DNA of 59,447 bases, taken from Elusimicrobiota bacterium (GTDB lineage Bacteria > Elusimicrobiota > Elusimicrobia > Elusimicrobiales > UBA9959). The position numbers were made by a program, and so were the translations under genes. Location: positions 1 to 59,447 of the forward strand of contig JAJUJA010000005.1 of NCBI GenBank assembly GCA_029267355.1, in the 5' to 3' direction. This document shows positions 24,761 through 34,264 of the stretch, piece by piece. Each line of letters starts with the position of its first letter. Positions within the stretch are counted from its first letter, which is position 1. The notes below the pieces were generated by a model. It saw nothing but the letters and a program-made list of their open reading frames with translations. It was not told where the DNA came from and made no database searches.

Positions 24761-25852
24761 ATGGTACATGATATAACTAGGATTCTCTGCCAGGCCATTA
24801 CTCAGTCGGATATTTCATATTTCATTACCGACAAAGACGGCAAAATCATTTTCGCAAATTCCGCCTTTGAAAAAAACACCGGCTATTCCTCAAAGGAAAT
24901 CGAGGGAAAAACTCCTTCTTTGATAAAAAGCGGAAAACATAACAGCGAATTTTACCAAAATCTCTGGAACACCATAAAAACCGGCAGTAAATTTAAAAGC
25001 CGCATAATAAACAAAAAGAAGAATGGTCAGCTCTATACCGTTATGCTGAGCATACAGCCTGTCAGAATAGATGGCGAGGTTAGATATTATATAGGCAGAG
25101 AGGAAGACATTGAAGGGCTGATGCAGCTTGAATCCAAGCTGATAGAATCGCAGAAAATGGAATCTCTGGCCACAATGACAGGCGAGCTGGCTCATAATTT
25201 CAACAATTTGCTTACGGTCATAATAGGCTCCATGGAGCTTATTTCCGAAGAATTAAAAGAAGATTCTCCGACAAAAAAGCTTTCTGTTGAGCTTTTGAAA
25301 AGCGCAAAAGAACAGGCCAAAACCATAAAACAGCTTATGATCTTTGCGAGAAAACAAAACTCTTCAGAAATAAAAGAAGCGGACATAAATGAAACTCTAA
25401 GGGATCTTCTGCCCTTGATACAATCGCAGGTAGGATCCAAAATAAGGGTCTTTTTCATTCCTTCCGGCACCATCTATAAAGCGCGTATAGACGAAAATCA
25501 GATCAAGCAGGCAGTACTTAATCTGACTTCAAATTCAAAAGACGCCATAGACGGCACAGGAGAAATAAATATTCTGACCTACACGATCAATAATCAGACA
25601 GAAGAAAAAGAGCCCTACCACACAGGAAATTTTTCAGTTATAGAGGTGCAGGATAATGGCTCAGGAATACCGGAATCGGCCATAGAACATATATTTGAGC
25701 CTTTTTATACCACAAAACAGAAGGGCAAAGGCACGGGACTGGGTCTTTCAAGCGTTTACGGTATAGTAAAAAATCACGGCGGCTATGTTTATGCCTCAAA
25801 TCTTAAGCCCAAAGGCGCATCCTTCAAAATCTATCTTCCGTCAGCAAAATAA
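24761..25852 (+). CDS. Soluble PAS-domain sensor histidine kinase
   Basis: 363 residues, no membrane segment. A PAS/PAC domain (about 15-120, DISYFITDKDGKIIFANSAF) is followed by a phosphoacceptor helix GELAHNFNNLL with His145 and a HATPase domain with N-box LNLTSNSKDAI, G1 VQDNGSGIP and G2 GTGLGLSSVYG. The HNFNN signature marks the HPK4-like kinase group common in this window. No response regulator gene adjoins it, so it is an orphan kinase. It ends 18 bases from the convergent RND pump gene. Confidence 0.92.
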   Translation: MVHDITRILCQAITQSDISYFITDKDGKIIFANSAFEKNTGYSSKEIEGKTPSLIKSGKHNSEFYQNLWNTIKTGSKFKSRIINKKKNGQLYTVMLSIQPVRIDGEVRYYIGREEDIEGLMQLESKLIESQKMESLATMTGELAHNFNNLLTVIIGSMELISEELKEDSPTKKLSVELLKSAKEQAKTIKQLMIFARKQNSSEIKEADINETLRDLLPLIQSQVGSKIRVFFIPSGTIYKARIDENQIKQAVLNLTSNSKDAIDGTGEINILTYTINNQTEEKEPYHTGNFSVIEVQDNGSGIPESAIEHIFEPFYTTKQKGKGTGLGLSSVYGIVKNHGGYVYASNLKPKGASFKIYLPSAK

Positions 25853-25870
25853 TTTTTTTCCGCAGCGCTT

Positions 25871-28800
25871 TTAACTTTCTCTTTTACCAAAGCCGAATTT
25901 ATCTTTGAGCCATTGCTGCATATCATCCATATAAGAATATGTAACAGGCGTCATAAGAAGAGTTATGAGAAGCGAAAGAGACTGACCGCCTATTATGACC
26001 CAGGCCATGGAACGCCTCATATTCGCGCCGGGGCCTGTGCCGAAAGCTGTCGGCAGCATGGCAAAGATGAGAGTAAGAGTCGTCATAAGTATGGGCCTGA
26101 GCCTTGTCCTGTTGGCCTCTATCATTGCCTCATACCTCGGCTTGCCTTCAGCCCGCAGGGTATTCGTATAGTCAACCTGAAGTATGGAGTTTTTCTTTAC
26201 TATGCCGAAAAGCATAAACATGCCCATAAGAGAAAATATAGTCAGGTTGGAGCCGGTTAAAAACAGCGATATTATCGCAAAAGGCAAAGTTAGAGGCAAA
26301 ACCACTATGATTGAAACTGGATAAACAAAACTTTCAAACTGAGCCGCCAGCACTATATATACGAACAAAAAGGCAAGTATAAAAGACATAATGAAACTCT
26401 TAAGCATTCTTCCAAATTCCTTGGCCTTGCCTGTCGGCTGAGCCTTATACTGAGGCGGAAATTTCAGAGAGGCGAAGGAAGATTGGCATATATTCAGCAG
26501 CTTGCTTAAAGAGGCCTCTTTTTCCAGATTGGCATAGATTGATATCTTTCTTTGCCTGTTATAACGGTCTATTTGCGTAGGCCCCATGCCCTCTTCAAGT
26601 TTAGCCACGCTGTCAAGACGGACAACGCGTCCCTGTGCGGCCGGCACCATAAGAGCCTTTACCACTTCGGGGCTGTTTCTATAATTTTTGTCTGCCCTTA
26701 CCCTTACCTGATACAAGTCGTCTCCTTCCTTGTACTTGGTTATATTTTCAGCCCCGCCTACCATAGTCCTAAGCGAAGTGGCTATATCTTCCGGCTTCAC
26801 CCCGAGTTTTGCCGCCTTTTCCCTGTCTATGATGACTCTGTACTCGGGTTTGGCATAGGTAAAACTTGTGTCTAAATCCACAGCGCCCCTGATATTTTTG
26901 AGTTTTCCCAAAATCTCGGAAGAGGCATATTGAAGCTTGTCCAGTTCCGGTCCGGTTATCACATATTCCATGTCATAATTTTTCATCCCGCTTATGCTGC
27001 CCTGACCGCCTATTATCACCGAGGTTCTGAGCGTATTATATTTCTCGAGCATTTTTCTGGCTGAAGCCATCACCGCCGAAAGGGGAACGCTTCTTTCAGA
27101 AGCAGGAGTCAACTCAAAGAACAGAGAGGACTGATTTGAGGCATTTACATTTCCCTGGCCTGAACCGACAAGGACAAGACTTTCCTTTACATAAGGGATT
27201 CTTTTCATCTCCTTTTCTATCTGGAAGGACACATTCTTCATCATTTCTATATTTGTGCCCTCAGGAGCTGTTATATTAACCTGAAACATTCCGGTATCGT
27301 CCTGCGGCAAAAAGTCTTTTCCTATGAGAAAAAGCAGAGGAAACATTGAAGCTATGACAAGAAAAGCAAAAAGCACCATTTTTTTCCTGTTGGATAAGGC
27401 CCATTCCAGCACAATCACATATCTGTCGGCAATGTACTTATTAAGTTTGTCAACAAACTGCTGAAATTTTGTTGAACCGTGGGCTTTTTTCAAAAAAATG
27501 GATGAAAGCATCGGAGTTATTGTTAAAGCCACAAAAGTGCTTATGGCGACTGCATAGGCTATGGACAGGCCGTAGCTGTTTATGAATCTGCCCACCATTC
27601 CGGACATATAGGCCAGGGGCACAAAGATGGCCAGAAGCGAAATTGAAATGGCTATAACGGCAAAGCCTATTTCGGCGGAACCTGAAATAGCCGCCTCATA
27701 AGGACTCTTGCCGTATTTTTCCATATGCCTGTGTATATTTTCTATCATAACGACAGCATCGTCTATGACAAGGCCGACAGCTATCATAAGGCCGAGAAGC
27801 GTCATATTGTTCAGTGTAAACCCGCTCTTATCCATAAGAGCAAAGGCGCCTATTAAAGAAACTGGTATGGCCACTGATGATATTATGGTGGAACGCCAGT
27901 CGCCTATAAAAAGCAGTATTATCAGAGAGGCCAAAATTGAGCCCAATACCAAGTGTTCATAAACGGCATGCACTGAACCTTTTATAAAAATGCTTTGATC
28001 GCCTATAACCTTTACTTCCACATCCTTGGGCAAAGTTTTTTTAAGTTCAGAAAGCCTTTCCTTGACCTTGTCTATAACCTCAACCGTATTGGTCCCTGAC
28101 TGTTTTCTGACCGTAAGCGTTATTGCCGGCACGCCGTTGAGATAGGAAACGCTCTGAATTTCCTCTCCTGTATCTTCAACTTTGGCTATATCCGAAATTT
28201 TAATCTGGGCGCCGTTTGCTGAAGCAACTACTATATCTTCAAAATCCTTTGGAGAAGTTATTCTGCCGAGAGTTCTCAAAACGAAATCCTTGTCCTTTTG
28301 CTCAACTTTGCCGCCCGGTATTTCCACATTATGCTGGGTGAGAGCGTCTTTGACCTGTTTTATGGAAATATTGAGCGCCTGAAGTTTTAAAGGATTTACA
28401 AGTATATGTATTTCCCTTTCCCTTCCGCCTATCAAATCTATGGCGCCTACTCCGTTGACGGTTTCTATATTTTCCTTTATCTGTTTTTTGACTATGTTGG
28501 TGAATTCAATTATGTTCCTTCTTGAAGCGGCCGCTATACTCATAACCGGCATACTGCCGAAGTCAACCTTGCTTATAACCGGCTGATCGGTGCCCTGAGG
28601 CAGCTGGCTTAATACGGAGTTTACCTTGTCTCTGATTTCCTGAGCGGCCACATCCGGGTCTTTTTCAAGCTCAAATTTTATCATTACAACCGAAAGGCCC
28701 TCATAGCTTGTGGAACTTAAATCCTCTATGCCGCTTACAGTATTTACCGCTTCCTCTATTATCTTTGTAACTGACGATTCAATTTCCTCGGGGCTGGCGC

Positions 28801-28957
28801 CTCTCAGAGATGTTTGAACCGTGACAAAAGGGAACTCTATGTTGGGGTAAAGGTCAACGCCCAGTCTTGCAAAGGCAAATAAGCCGAGAACAACTATGGC
28901 CACGGAAGTCATTGAAGTGAAAACCGGCCTTTTCACTGAAAATTCTATTATTTTCAT
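25871..28957 (-). CDS. RND-family (HAE1-type) multidrug efflux transporter
   Basis: 1028 residues, the standard length for AcrB/MexB-like pumps, with 12 expected membrane segments and two large periplasmic loops. The proton-relay pair of helix 4 is in GLVIDDAVVMIENI, and the C-terminal half ends RPILMTTLTLIFAMLPTAFG, given here by its family-typical core RPILMTTLT. It exports small molecules across the envelope with the adaptor and channel encoded upstream. GGAAGG precedes the ATG. It is the last gene of a three-gene operon under a TetR-family regulator. Substrate specificity cannot be read from sequence. Confidence 0.95.
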   Translation of the reverse strand: MKIIEFSVKRPVFTSMTSVAIVVLGLFAFARLGVDLYPNIEFPFVTVQTSLRGASPEEIESSVTKIIEEAVNTVSGIEDLSSTSYEGLSVVMIKFELEKDPDVAAQEIRDKVNSVLSQLPQGTDQPVISKVDFGSMPVMSIAAASRRNIIEFTNIVKKQIKENIETVNGVGAIDLIGGREREIHILVNPLKLQALNISIKQVKDALTQHNVEIPGGKVEQKDKDFVLRTLGRITSPKDFEDIVVASANGAQIKISDIAKVEDTGEEIQSVSYLNGVPAITLTVRKQSGTNTVEVIDKVKERLSELKKTLPKDVEVKVIGDQSIFIKGSVHAVYEHLVLGSILASLIILLFIGDWRSTIISSVAIPVSLIGAFALMDKSGFTLNNMTLLGLMIAVGLVIDDAVVMIENIHRHMEKYGKSPYEAAISGSAEIGFAVIAISISLLAIFVPLAYMSGMVGRFINSYGLSIAYAVAISTFVALTITPMLSSIFLKKAHGSTKFQQFVDKLNKYIADRYVIVLEWALSNRKKMVLFAFLVIASMFPLLFLIGKDFLPQDDTGMFQVNITAPEGTNIEMMKNVSFQIEKEMKRIPYVKESLVLVGSGQGNVNASNQSSLFFELTPASERSVPLSAVMASARKMLEKYNTLRTSVIIGGQGSISGMKNYDMEYVITGPELDKLQYASSEILGKLKNIRGAVDLDTSFTYAKPEYRVIIDREKAAKLGVKPEDIATSLRTMVGGAENITKYKEGDDLYQVRVRADKNYRNSPEVVKALMVPAAQGRVVRLDSVAKLEEGMGPTQIDRYNRQRKISIYANLEKEASLSKLLNICQSSFASLKFPPQYKAQPTGKAKEFGRMLKSFIMSFILAFLFVYIVLAAQFESFVYPVSIIVVLPLTLPFAIISLFLTGSNLTIFSLMGMFMLFGIVKKNSILQVDYTNTLRAEGKPRYEAMIEANRTRLRPILMTTLTLIFAMLPTAFGTGPGANMRRSMAWVIIGGQSLSLLITLLMTPVTYSYMDDMQQWLKDKFGFGKRES

Positions 28958-28977
28958 ATTTTCCTTCCAGAGATGCT

Positions 28978-29871
28978 TCAGTTATCCTGCGCCAGAGATA
29001 TCTTTGCCTTGTCATAAATGCCGTAAAGTCCGACAGTGACAATTTTATCTTTCGGCGAAATATTTTTGACCTGCGCATACTGAGAATCGCTAAGTCCCAA
29101 AGAAGCCTTTATTTCCCTTACTGAATGGCCTGTTTCATCCACAGCGTATATATAGGGAATATTGTCCTTGTAGACTATGGCGGAAAGCGGCACAGCCAGC
29201 ACATTTTTGGCTTCATTGACTGAAATTCTTGCCTCGCAGAACATTCCTGATTTAAGATAAGAACCGCTGTTATCCGCCACAGCCTCAACAAGAGCGGTTT
29301 TTGAAACTCTGTCCACCACAGGACTTATTTTTTCTATAACTGCGTAAAAAACTTTTTCAGGCCAGGCCTCAACCCTGAAACTGACTTTCTGGCCGAGACG
29401 GACATTTGAAAGATATTTCTCCGGCACATCCATTTGTATTCTGACCTTTTTCTGATTTACCACAAGAGCTATCGGCGTCTGAACCGTTATATCAGCTCCA
29501 GGGTCCTGGTATATTCTGCCTATGACTCCATCCAGCGTGGAAGGTATCGGAGCCGGTTCATAAACGACGCCCACCTCATCTTTCTTAACATAAGCTATAG
29601 CCTGATCTTTTGCGACGGCATCGCCTTCCCTAAGGACGTTTTCAACCAATTTTCCGTTAATTCTTGAATATATAGTCGCTTCTTCCATAGCCTTAACTGC
29701 GGCGCCAAGGACTATCTCATTTGAAATAGTTCTTAAAGAAGGATTTTCCGCTTTTACAAAGAAAACGTCCTTCTCAATAGCGGCAAAAGCCTCGGCTTCC
29801 CTGTTTTTACAGGAAGTAAAAGAAAGAGCCAAAAGCACCGCACCCAAAAGAATAAATTTTTTATTTTCCAT
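28978..29871 (-). CDS. RND efflux periplasmic adaptor lipoprotein
   Basis: 298 residues. The signal sequence ends LSFTSC, a lipobox that predicts lipidation at the Cys. The order is a barrel-sandwich half (ATIYSRINGKLVENVLREGD, short lipoyl-like motif), a minimal hairpin region, the second lipoyl half, a beta-barrel (KVRIQMDVPEKYLSNVRLGQ) and a membrane-proximal domain. The alpha hairpin is nearly absent, so this is a compact adaptor. GGAGG six bases before ATG at 29871 decides the start; a longer reading from 29907 would overlap the upstream gene. It links the RND pump to the outer-membrane channel. Confidence 0.93.
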   Translation of the reverse strand: MENKKFILLGAVLLALSFTSCKNREAEAFAAIEKDVFFVKAENPSLRTISNEIVLGAAVKAMEEATIYSRINGKLVENVLREGDAVAKDQAIAYVKKDEVGVVYEPAPIPSTLDGVIGRIYQDPGADITVQTPIALVVNQKKVRIQMDVPEKYLSNVRLGQKVSFRVEAWPEKVFYAVIEKISPVVDRVSKTALVEAVADNSGSYLKSGMFCEARISVNEAKNVLAVPLSAIVYKDNIPYIYAVDETGHSVREIKASLGLSDSQYAQVKNISPKDKIVTVGLYGIYDKAKISLAQDN

Positions 29872-29888
29872 AAAGTCCTCCAAAAATC

Positions 29889-31745
29889 TTAATCGCCAAG
29901 CTCCCATTCAAGCCGGGCCAGATTACTGCAATAATCATGTTCAGCCTGAGCCCAGAGAGTTTCAGCCCTATTTAAGGCCAAAGCTGTATCATTAAGGTCA
30001 AGCTGTCCGGCAAGGCCGTTTCTGAATCTGCTTTCCATCGCCTCAAGCGCCTTCCTGGCCGTTGAAACGGAAGTTTTCTGCGAGTCCATTCTTTTTTTAG
30101 CTTCCTCTAAATCCAGAATAGCGCTTTTAAGATCTATCTTTATCTTTCTTTTCAAGTCGTCAAGATTTCTCTGAGCAACTGTTACTCCGCCTTCGGCCTG
30201 CTTTATTCTCGCAGATACTGAAAAACCGCTGAAAATCGGCATATTGAATTTTATGCCCGCTACGGCGCTCCATGAACGCATGGATGAAGAAGGAAACCCC
30301 GAATCGCTTTGGCCTGAGAAAGATTTGGAGGCAAAACCGTAAAGGTTAGGCCAATGTCCGGCCTTTTCCAGACGCAGCTGCTTTTTAGCCAGCTCAAGAT
30401 TTAAAGAAGCCAGTCTGTAATCTGAACGTTTTTTAAGCGCCGCGGCATAAAGCTGATCATAGTCAGGAACTGTAAATTCCCCGCAAAAAGGGCCCGAGGA
30501 AAGCTCTATTTTCTCGTCAGGGTCCAGACCTATTATATTTTTCAAAGCGAGCAGACCTTGATTATAGGCATTTTCAGCTTTTATAAGACTCGGCTCATTA
30601 TTTGAAACCTCAACTTCCTGCCTCATAACTTCCAAATCGCTTTTCAATCCTTTTGAAAACTGCTCCTTTATAGTAGCCAGATGCTGTCTGGATATTTCCA
30701 AAGTCTCTTTCTGTATTTCAGCCATTTCTCTCATCAAGGCGACGGAGTAATATGTTTGTTTCACGGTTCTTTTTATGGTTCTTTTTGAAGAAAGCAGATT
30801 TTCCTTTGCCGAATCGGCATAAATTTCCGCCATTTCTATGCCCGTGCCTACTTTTCCGCCAGCCCAAAGCACCTGATTCAAATCCAGACTGGCAGAATAA
30901 GCATTGTCCATTCCTATCTCTATTTTGTTACCGCCGAAAAAAAGAGACTGTTTTTCTATATTTCTTGTATATGAAGCGGAAAGCGAAAGCGAGGGATAAA
31001 CTCCGCCCCAATATTCACGTATTCTTTGCTGATATATTCTCTGATTTTCAACAGCATTAAGAACTGACACATTTTTGCTCATTGCGGTTTCAACCGCTTC
31101 TTCAACGCTAAGCTGCGCAAAGGAAAATGAAGATAAGAAAGGAATCAAAATGACAAACAACATATACTTCATATTCCTTATTCCGGCGGCGGCTATAGCT
31201 GACAATTTTTTAAGTAAATCCGGGCCTATTGAATTTTTAGCCAATCTCGTTTCAAGTATCTGATAAGACAAAAGCGCCGATATCATATGGATTATGTATT
31301 CAAGGTCATTTTTCCTGATTTTCCCTGCCTCAACCATGGCTGACAGCTTTTCTCTCACCTTTTGCCTGTTTTTTTCTCTCATCTGCATGGCATGTTTTCT
31401 TATAGGGCTTGATTCAGGGGCATCCATTATTTTCATAATGCATTTTACGACATCTGGATTTGAATTTAAAAAATCATGATGCTTTTTCAATACTGCATAA
31501 ATAATATCTTGCGGATTTTCACATTTATCGGAGTCAAACTCCAGATCTTCCAGTTCTCTTGCTTTGCAGGAAAAAACCTGTTTTATAAGATCTTCCTTAT
31601 CCTTGAAGTAATAGTAAATCATCGGCTTGGTAACTGAGAGATTGGCCGCTATCTCGCGCATTGAAACGGCTTCAACGCCTTTCTCCCCCATGAGCCTTAC
31701 GGCTTCCTTCAAAATGTCTTCCTTTGAAATTTTTATTTTTCTCAT
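29889..31745 (-). CDS. TetR-family regulator read in frame into a TolC-family outer-membrane channel
   Basis: One uninterrupted frame of 618 residues. Residues 1-191 are a complete TetR regulator: ILKEAVRLMGEKGVEAVSMR and an HTH (REIAANLSVTKPMIYYYF), then a ligand-binding domain. Met192 begins a perfect signal peptide (MKYMLFVILIPFLSSFSFAQ), then a normal TolC-like channel protein of 427 residues (LSVEEAVETAMSKN). A cytoplasmic DNA-binding protein joined to an exported barrel is hard to reconcile, so a second start at 31172, with AAGGA just upstream, is likely, with the regulator lacking its own stop codon. Either a real fusion, stop-codon loss or an assembly error would explain it. Both halves look intact. 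Confidence 0.88.
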   Translation of the reverse strand: MRKIKISKEDILKEAVRLMGEKGVEAVSMREIAANLSVTKPMIYYYFKDKEDLIKQVFSCKARELEDLEFDSDKCENPQDIIYAVLKKHHDFLNSNPDVVKCIMKIMDAPESSPIRKHAMQMREKNRQKVREKLSAMVEAGKIRKNDLEYIIHMISALLSYQILETRLAKNSIGPDLLKKLSAIAAAGIRNMKYMLFVILIPFLSSFSFAQLSVEEAVETAMSKNVSVLNAVENQRIYQQRIREYWGGVYPSLSLSASYTRNIEKQSLFFGGNKIEIGMDNAYSASLDLNQVLWAGGKVGTGIEMAEIYADSAKENLLSSKRTIKRTVKQTYYSVALMREMAEIQKETLEISRQHLATIKEQFSKGLKSDLEVMRQEVEVSNNEPSLIKAENAYNQGLLALKNIIGLDPDEKIELSSGPFCGEFTVPDYDQLYAAALKKRSDYRLASLNLELAKKQLRLEKAGHWPNLYGFASKSFSGQSDSGFPSSSMRSWSAVAGIKFNMPIFSGFSVSARIKQAEGGVTVAQRNLDDLKRKIKIDLKSAILDLEEAKKRMDSQKTSVSTARKALEAMESRFRNGLAGQLDLNDTALALNRAETLWAQAEHDYCSNLARLEWELGD

Positions 31746-31747
31746 AA

Positions 31748-31767
31748 TTTACCTACCGGCAAGTAAA
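31748..31767 (-). promoter_or_regulatory. TetR-type operator upstream of the efflux operon
   Basis: A 20-base near-palindrome, TTTACTTGCCGGTAGGTAAA on the minus strand, with eight of ten base pairs symmetric. It lies between the -10 box and the ATG, over the expected transcription start. This is a classic position for repression, and the CCGG-centred form with flanking TAC/GTA is common for TetR-family sites. The regulator is the first gene, so autorepression is likely. Confidence 0.8.
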
Positions 31768-31796
31768 TTATAACTTAAAAAAGCCGGCACTGTCAA
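31767..31796 (-). promoter_or_regulatory. Efflux operon promoter
   Basis: On the minus strand, consensus TTGACA (31796-31791) and consensus TATAAT (31772-31767) are separated by 18 bases. It is the strongest sigma70-type promoter in the window and its downstream edge joins the operator. Confidence 0.85.
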
Positions 31797-31826
31797 GCTT
31801 GGTTTTTTGTAAACGAAAAACGCGGG

Positions 31827-33287
31827 TTAAAATCTGGAGCTTTTAAGCAGATTAAAAAGCTTAATATACTCGCCGGCGGATTTATTCCATGAGTAATCGC
31901 CTTTCATCGCATTTCTGACAGCGCTGTTCCAAAGCTCTCTGGATGAGTAAAGAGATATTATACGGCCAAGAATACTTGACATATTCTCCGCATTGGGGAA
32001 GGCCATGGAAAAGCCGTTTGAGGCGGTAAAATTATCTTTGTCATAAAAGACTGTATCCCTCAGCCCGCCGGTGGCATTAACAACCGGCAAAGCGCCGTAT
32101 CTCATTGATATCATCTGGCTTAAGCCGCAGGGCTCAAACCTTGAAGGCATAAGAAAAATATCGCAAGACGCGTAGATCTTATGCGCCATTTCCTCGTCAA
32201 ATGAGTTTATGAAAGCGGCCCTGCCCGGATTTTTTTCGGCAAGATCTTTCAAAGCCTCCGTAATTGCCGGCTCGCCTACTCCCAGAAATACGAATTGCAT
32301 TTTATCCAGAAAAGCCGGCGCGGATTGGGCGATTATATCCACGCCCTTTTGCCAGTCCAGTCTTGAAACGCAGCCGGCCAGAACGGCGTTTTTATCCTCT
32401 TTAAGTCCCAGTTCTTTTTGCAATGATTTTTTGCAATGCGGCTTGCCGCGCCAGAAGGTCTTGTGATCATATCCTCTGTAGATAAAGGTATCAGTGGCCG
32501 GGTCCCATATTTCGGTGTCTATGCCGTTTAGTATGCCGAAAAGCTTTTCGCTTCTGCTTTTAAGCACGCCTTCAAGCCCCTTACCGAAGTCCGCGCCTGA
32601 TTGAATTTCAAGGGCATAGGTCGGGCTGACCGTCGTAACAAAATCGGCAAAGATTATCCCCGCCTTCATAAAATTTATTCCGCCGTAAAACTCAAGCTTG
32701 TCAGGTGTAAAATCCATCCACCCGAAACCGGCCTTTACGAAGGTCTCTCTCGGAAACATGCCCTGATAGGCGATATTATGTATTGTAAATACAGTCCCGG
32801 TTTTAGCAAAAAAAGCGTCTATCAAATACAGCGTTTTCAAATAGGCGGGAATTAAAGCGGTCTGCCAGTCATGACAATGTATTATGTCGGGCTTAAAGCC
32901 CAGGAATTTCGCGCCTTCAAGAACAGCCCTGGAAAAGAAAATAAATCTTTCATCATTGTCCTGATAATCGCCGTGCGGACCCCTGTAAAGTCCCGGCCTG
33001 TCAAAATATTTTTGATTCTCAACAAAATAAACCTTAACCTTGCCCCATTGCGCCAGATAAAGAGAAGCTTTCTCAAGCCTGCCGGAGACGGGGACAAGAT
33101 AGCTTCCGGGCACGGCCTTAAATGAAAAAGCGCCGCCGCCGGTATTTCTGTATTTAGGCAGAAAAAGAACAAGTTCGTCAACATTTTCGCAGCCGGAAAA
33201 AAACCTTGAAAGAGCCCCTGTCACGTCGGCAAGGCCTCCCGTTTTACAAAATGGAAAAGCTTCTGAAGCCGCCTGAAGAATTTTCAT
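31827..33287 (-). CDS. glgA: Glycogen synthase (ADP-glucose type, GT5)
   Basis: 486 residues of usual GlgA length. The N-terminal KTGGLADVTGAL carries the nucleotide-sugar-binding KxGGL motif, GFKPDIIHCHDWQTALIPAY is family typical (core HCHDWQTAL), and the C-terminal SRFEPCGLSQM plus ATGGLRDTV complete the GT-B site. It elongates alpha-1,4-glucan from ADP-glucose. It overlaps galT by four bases and is the last gene of the operon that begins with the M50 protease. With the CBM48 and GH57-like proteins it shows that the organism makes or handles glycogen. Confidence 0.95.
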   Translation of the reverse strand: MKILQAASEAFPFCKTGGLADVTGALSRFFSGCENVDELVLFLPKYRNTGGGAFSFKAVPGSYLVPVSGRLEKASLYLAQWGKVKVYFVENQKYFDRPGLYRGPHGDYQDNDERFIFFSRAVLEGAKFLGFKPDIIHCHDWQTALIPAYLKTLYLIDAFFAKTGTVFTIHNIAYQGMFPRETFVKAGFGWMDFTPDKLEFYGGINFMKAGIIFADFVTTVSPTYALEIQSGADFGKGLEGVLKSRSEKLFGILNGIDTEIWDPATDTFIYRGYDHKTFWRGKPHCKKSLQKELGLKEDKNAVLAGCVSRLDWQKGVDIIAQSAPAFLDKMQFVFLGVGEPAITEALKDLAEKNPGRAAFINSFDEEMAHKIYASCDIFLMPSRFEPCGLSQMISMRYGALPVVNATGGLRDTVFYDKDNFTASNGFSMAFPNAENMSSILGRIISLYSSRELWNSAVRNAMKGDYSWNKSAGEYIKLFNLLKSSRF

Positions 33288-34264
33288 CTTTCCTCCCTGT
33301 CAGGATTAAAAATTTTTCCCTTTCTCAGAATATCTGCCGCAGTTTCCGGCTTGAGAGAATTTATATGAAAGCCGCTGCCCCATTCAAATCCGGCCATATT
33401 GGCAAGTTTGGGCAAAATCTCTATATGCCAGTGATAATGCCTGTAATCGCCCTTCGGCGAGCTGTGAATTATCATATTGTAGGAAAGGTCTTTTACGCTT
33501 TTTTTCAGTTTTGAAAAAACATTCTTCACGGCAGCCGCCAGAGAATAGAAATCATTATTCCCTGCTTCAAATTCCGGCTGATGTTTTTTAGGCATAATCC
33601 ACACTTCAAAAAAGAATCTGCTGGCAAAAGGGCAGAAGGCGGCATAGGAACTATTTTCATAGACCAGCCTTTCCTTAAGTTTCATCTCATTTTTTAAAGT
33701 TTCGCAAAAAAGGCATTTTCTGTTCTTCTTATAGAAAGCGGCAGATTTTTGAAGCTCGTTTTCAGCTGTAACAGGCACGAGCGGAAGGCCTATGATCTGC
33801 GAATGAGGGTGTCTGAGGCTGGCGCCGGCATTTCTTCCCACATTTTTGAAAACCATGGCGTATTTTATGTTCTTTTCCTTTTTCATCCCGGCGCATCTCT
33901 GAGCGCAAATCTCAAATATTTTGCCGATTCTTTCAGTAGAAAATTTTTCCATGCTTGAATTATGCTCGGGCGTTTCAATGAGCACATCATGCAGGCCGTA
34001 GCCGCCGGCATACTCATAAAGACCATTTGACGGTTTGATGAAATTTTCGATTGAAGTCAAAGCCGGATATCTGTTGGGAACCAGCCTTATCTGCCAGTTC
34101 TTTTTTGACGGCCAGCTTAATATTTCAGGCGGCGTCTCTTCTTCGCGCCCGCGGCAAAACGGGCATTTAATGCCTTTTTTCTCATAATCATTCGGCCGGC
34201 CCATTCTTTTGTCCGAGAATATTACCCAGCCGTTGCCGAAAGCATCTTTTCTTATCTCAGGCAT
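33284..34264 (-). CDS. galT: Galactose-1-phosphate uridylyltransferase
   Basis: 326 residues, HIT superfamily. Zinc ligands are suggested by CPFCRGREEE and CLFCETL. The active-site motif is LRHPHSQIIG, with the nucleophilic His in HPH, and HYHWHIEILP follows near the C-terminus. It exchanges UMP between UDP-glucose and galactose-1-phosphate; some homologues act on other sugars or as ADP-glucose phosphorylases, and the pairing with glgA makes the latter possible here. It starts on the last base of the scpB stop codon. Confidence 0.88.
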   Translation of the reverse strand: MPEIRKDAFGNGWVIFSDKRMGRPNDYEKKGIKCPFCRGREEETPPEILSWPSKKNWQIRLVPNRYPALTSIENFIKPSNGLYEYAGGYGLHDVLIETPEHNSSMEKFSTERIGKIFEICAQRCAGMKKEKNIKYAMVFKNVGRNAGASLRHPHSQIIGLPLVPVTAENELQKSAAFYKKNRKCLFCETLKNEMKLKERLVYENSSYAAFCPFASRFFFEVWIMPKKHQPEFEAGNNDFYSLAAAVKNVFSKLKKSVKDLSYNMIIHSSPKGDYRHYHWHIEILPKLANMAGFEWGSGFHINSLKPETAADILRKGKIFNPDREER

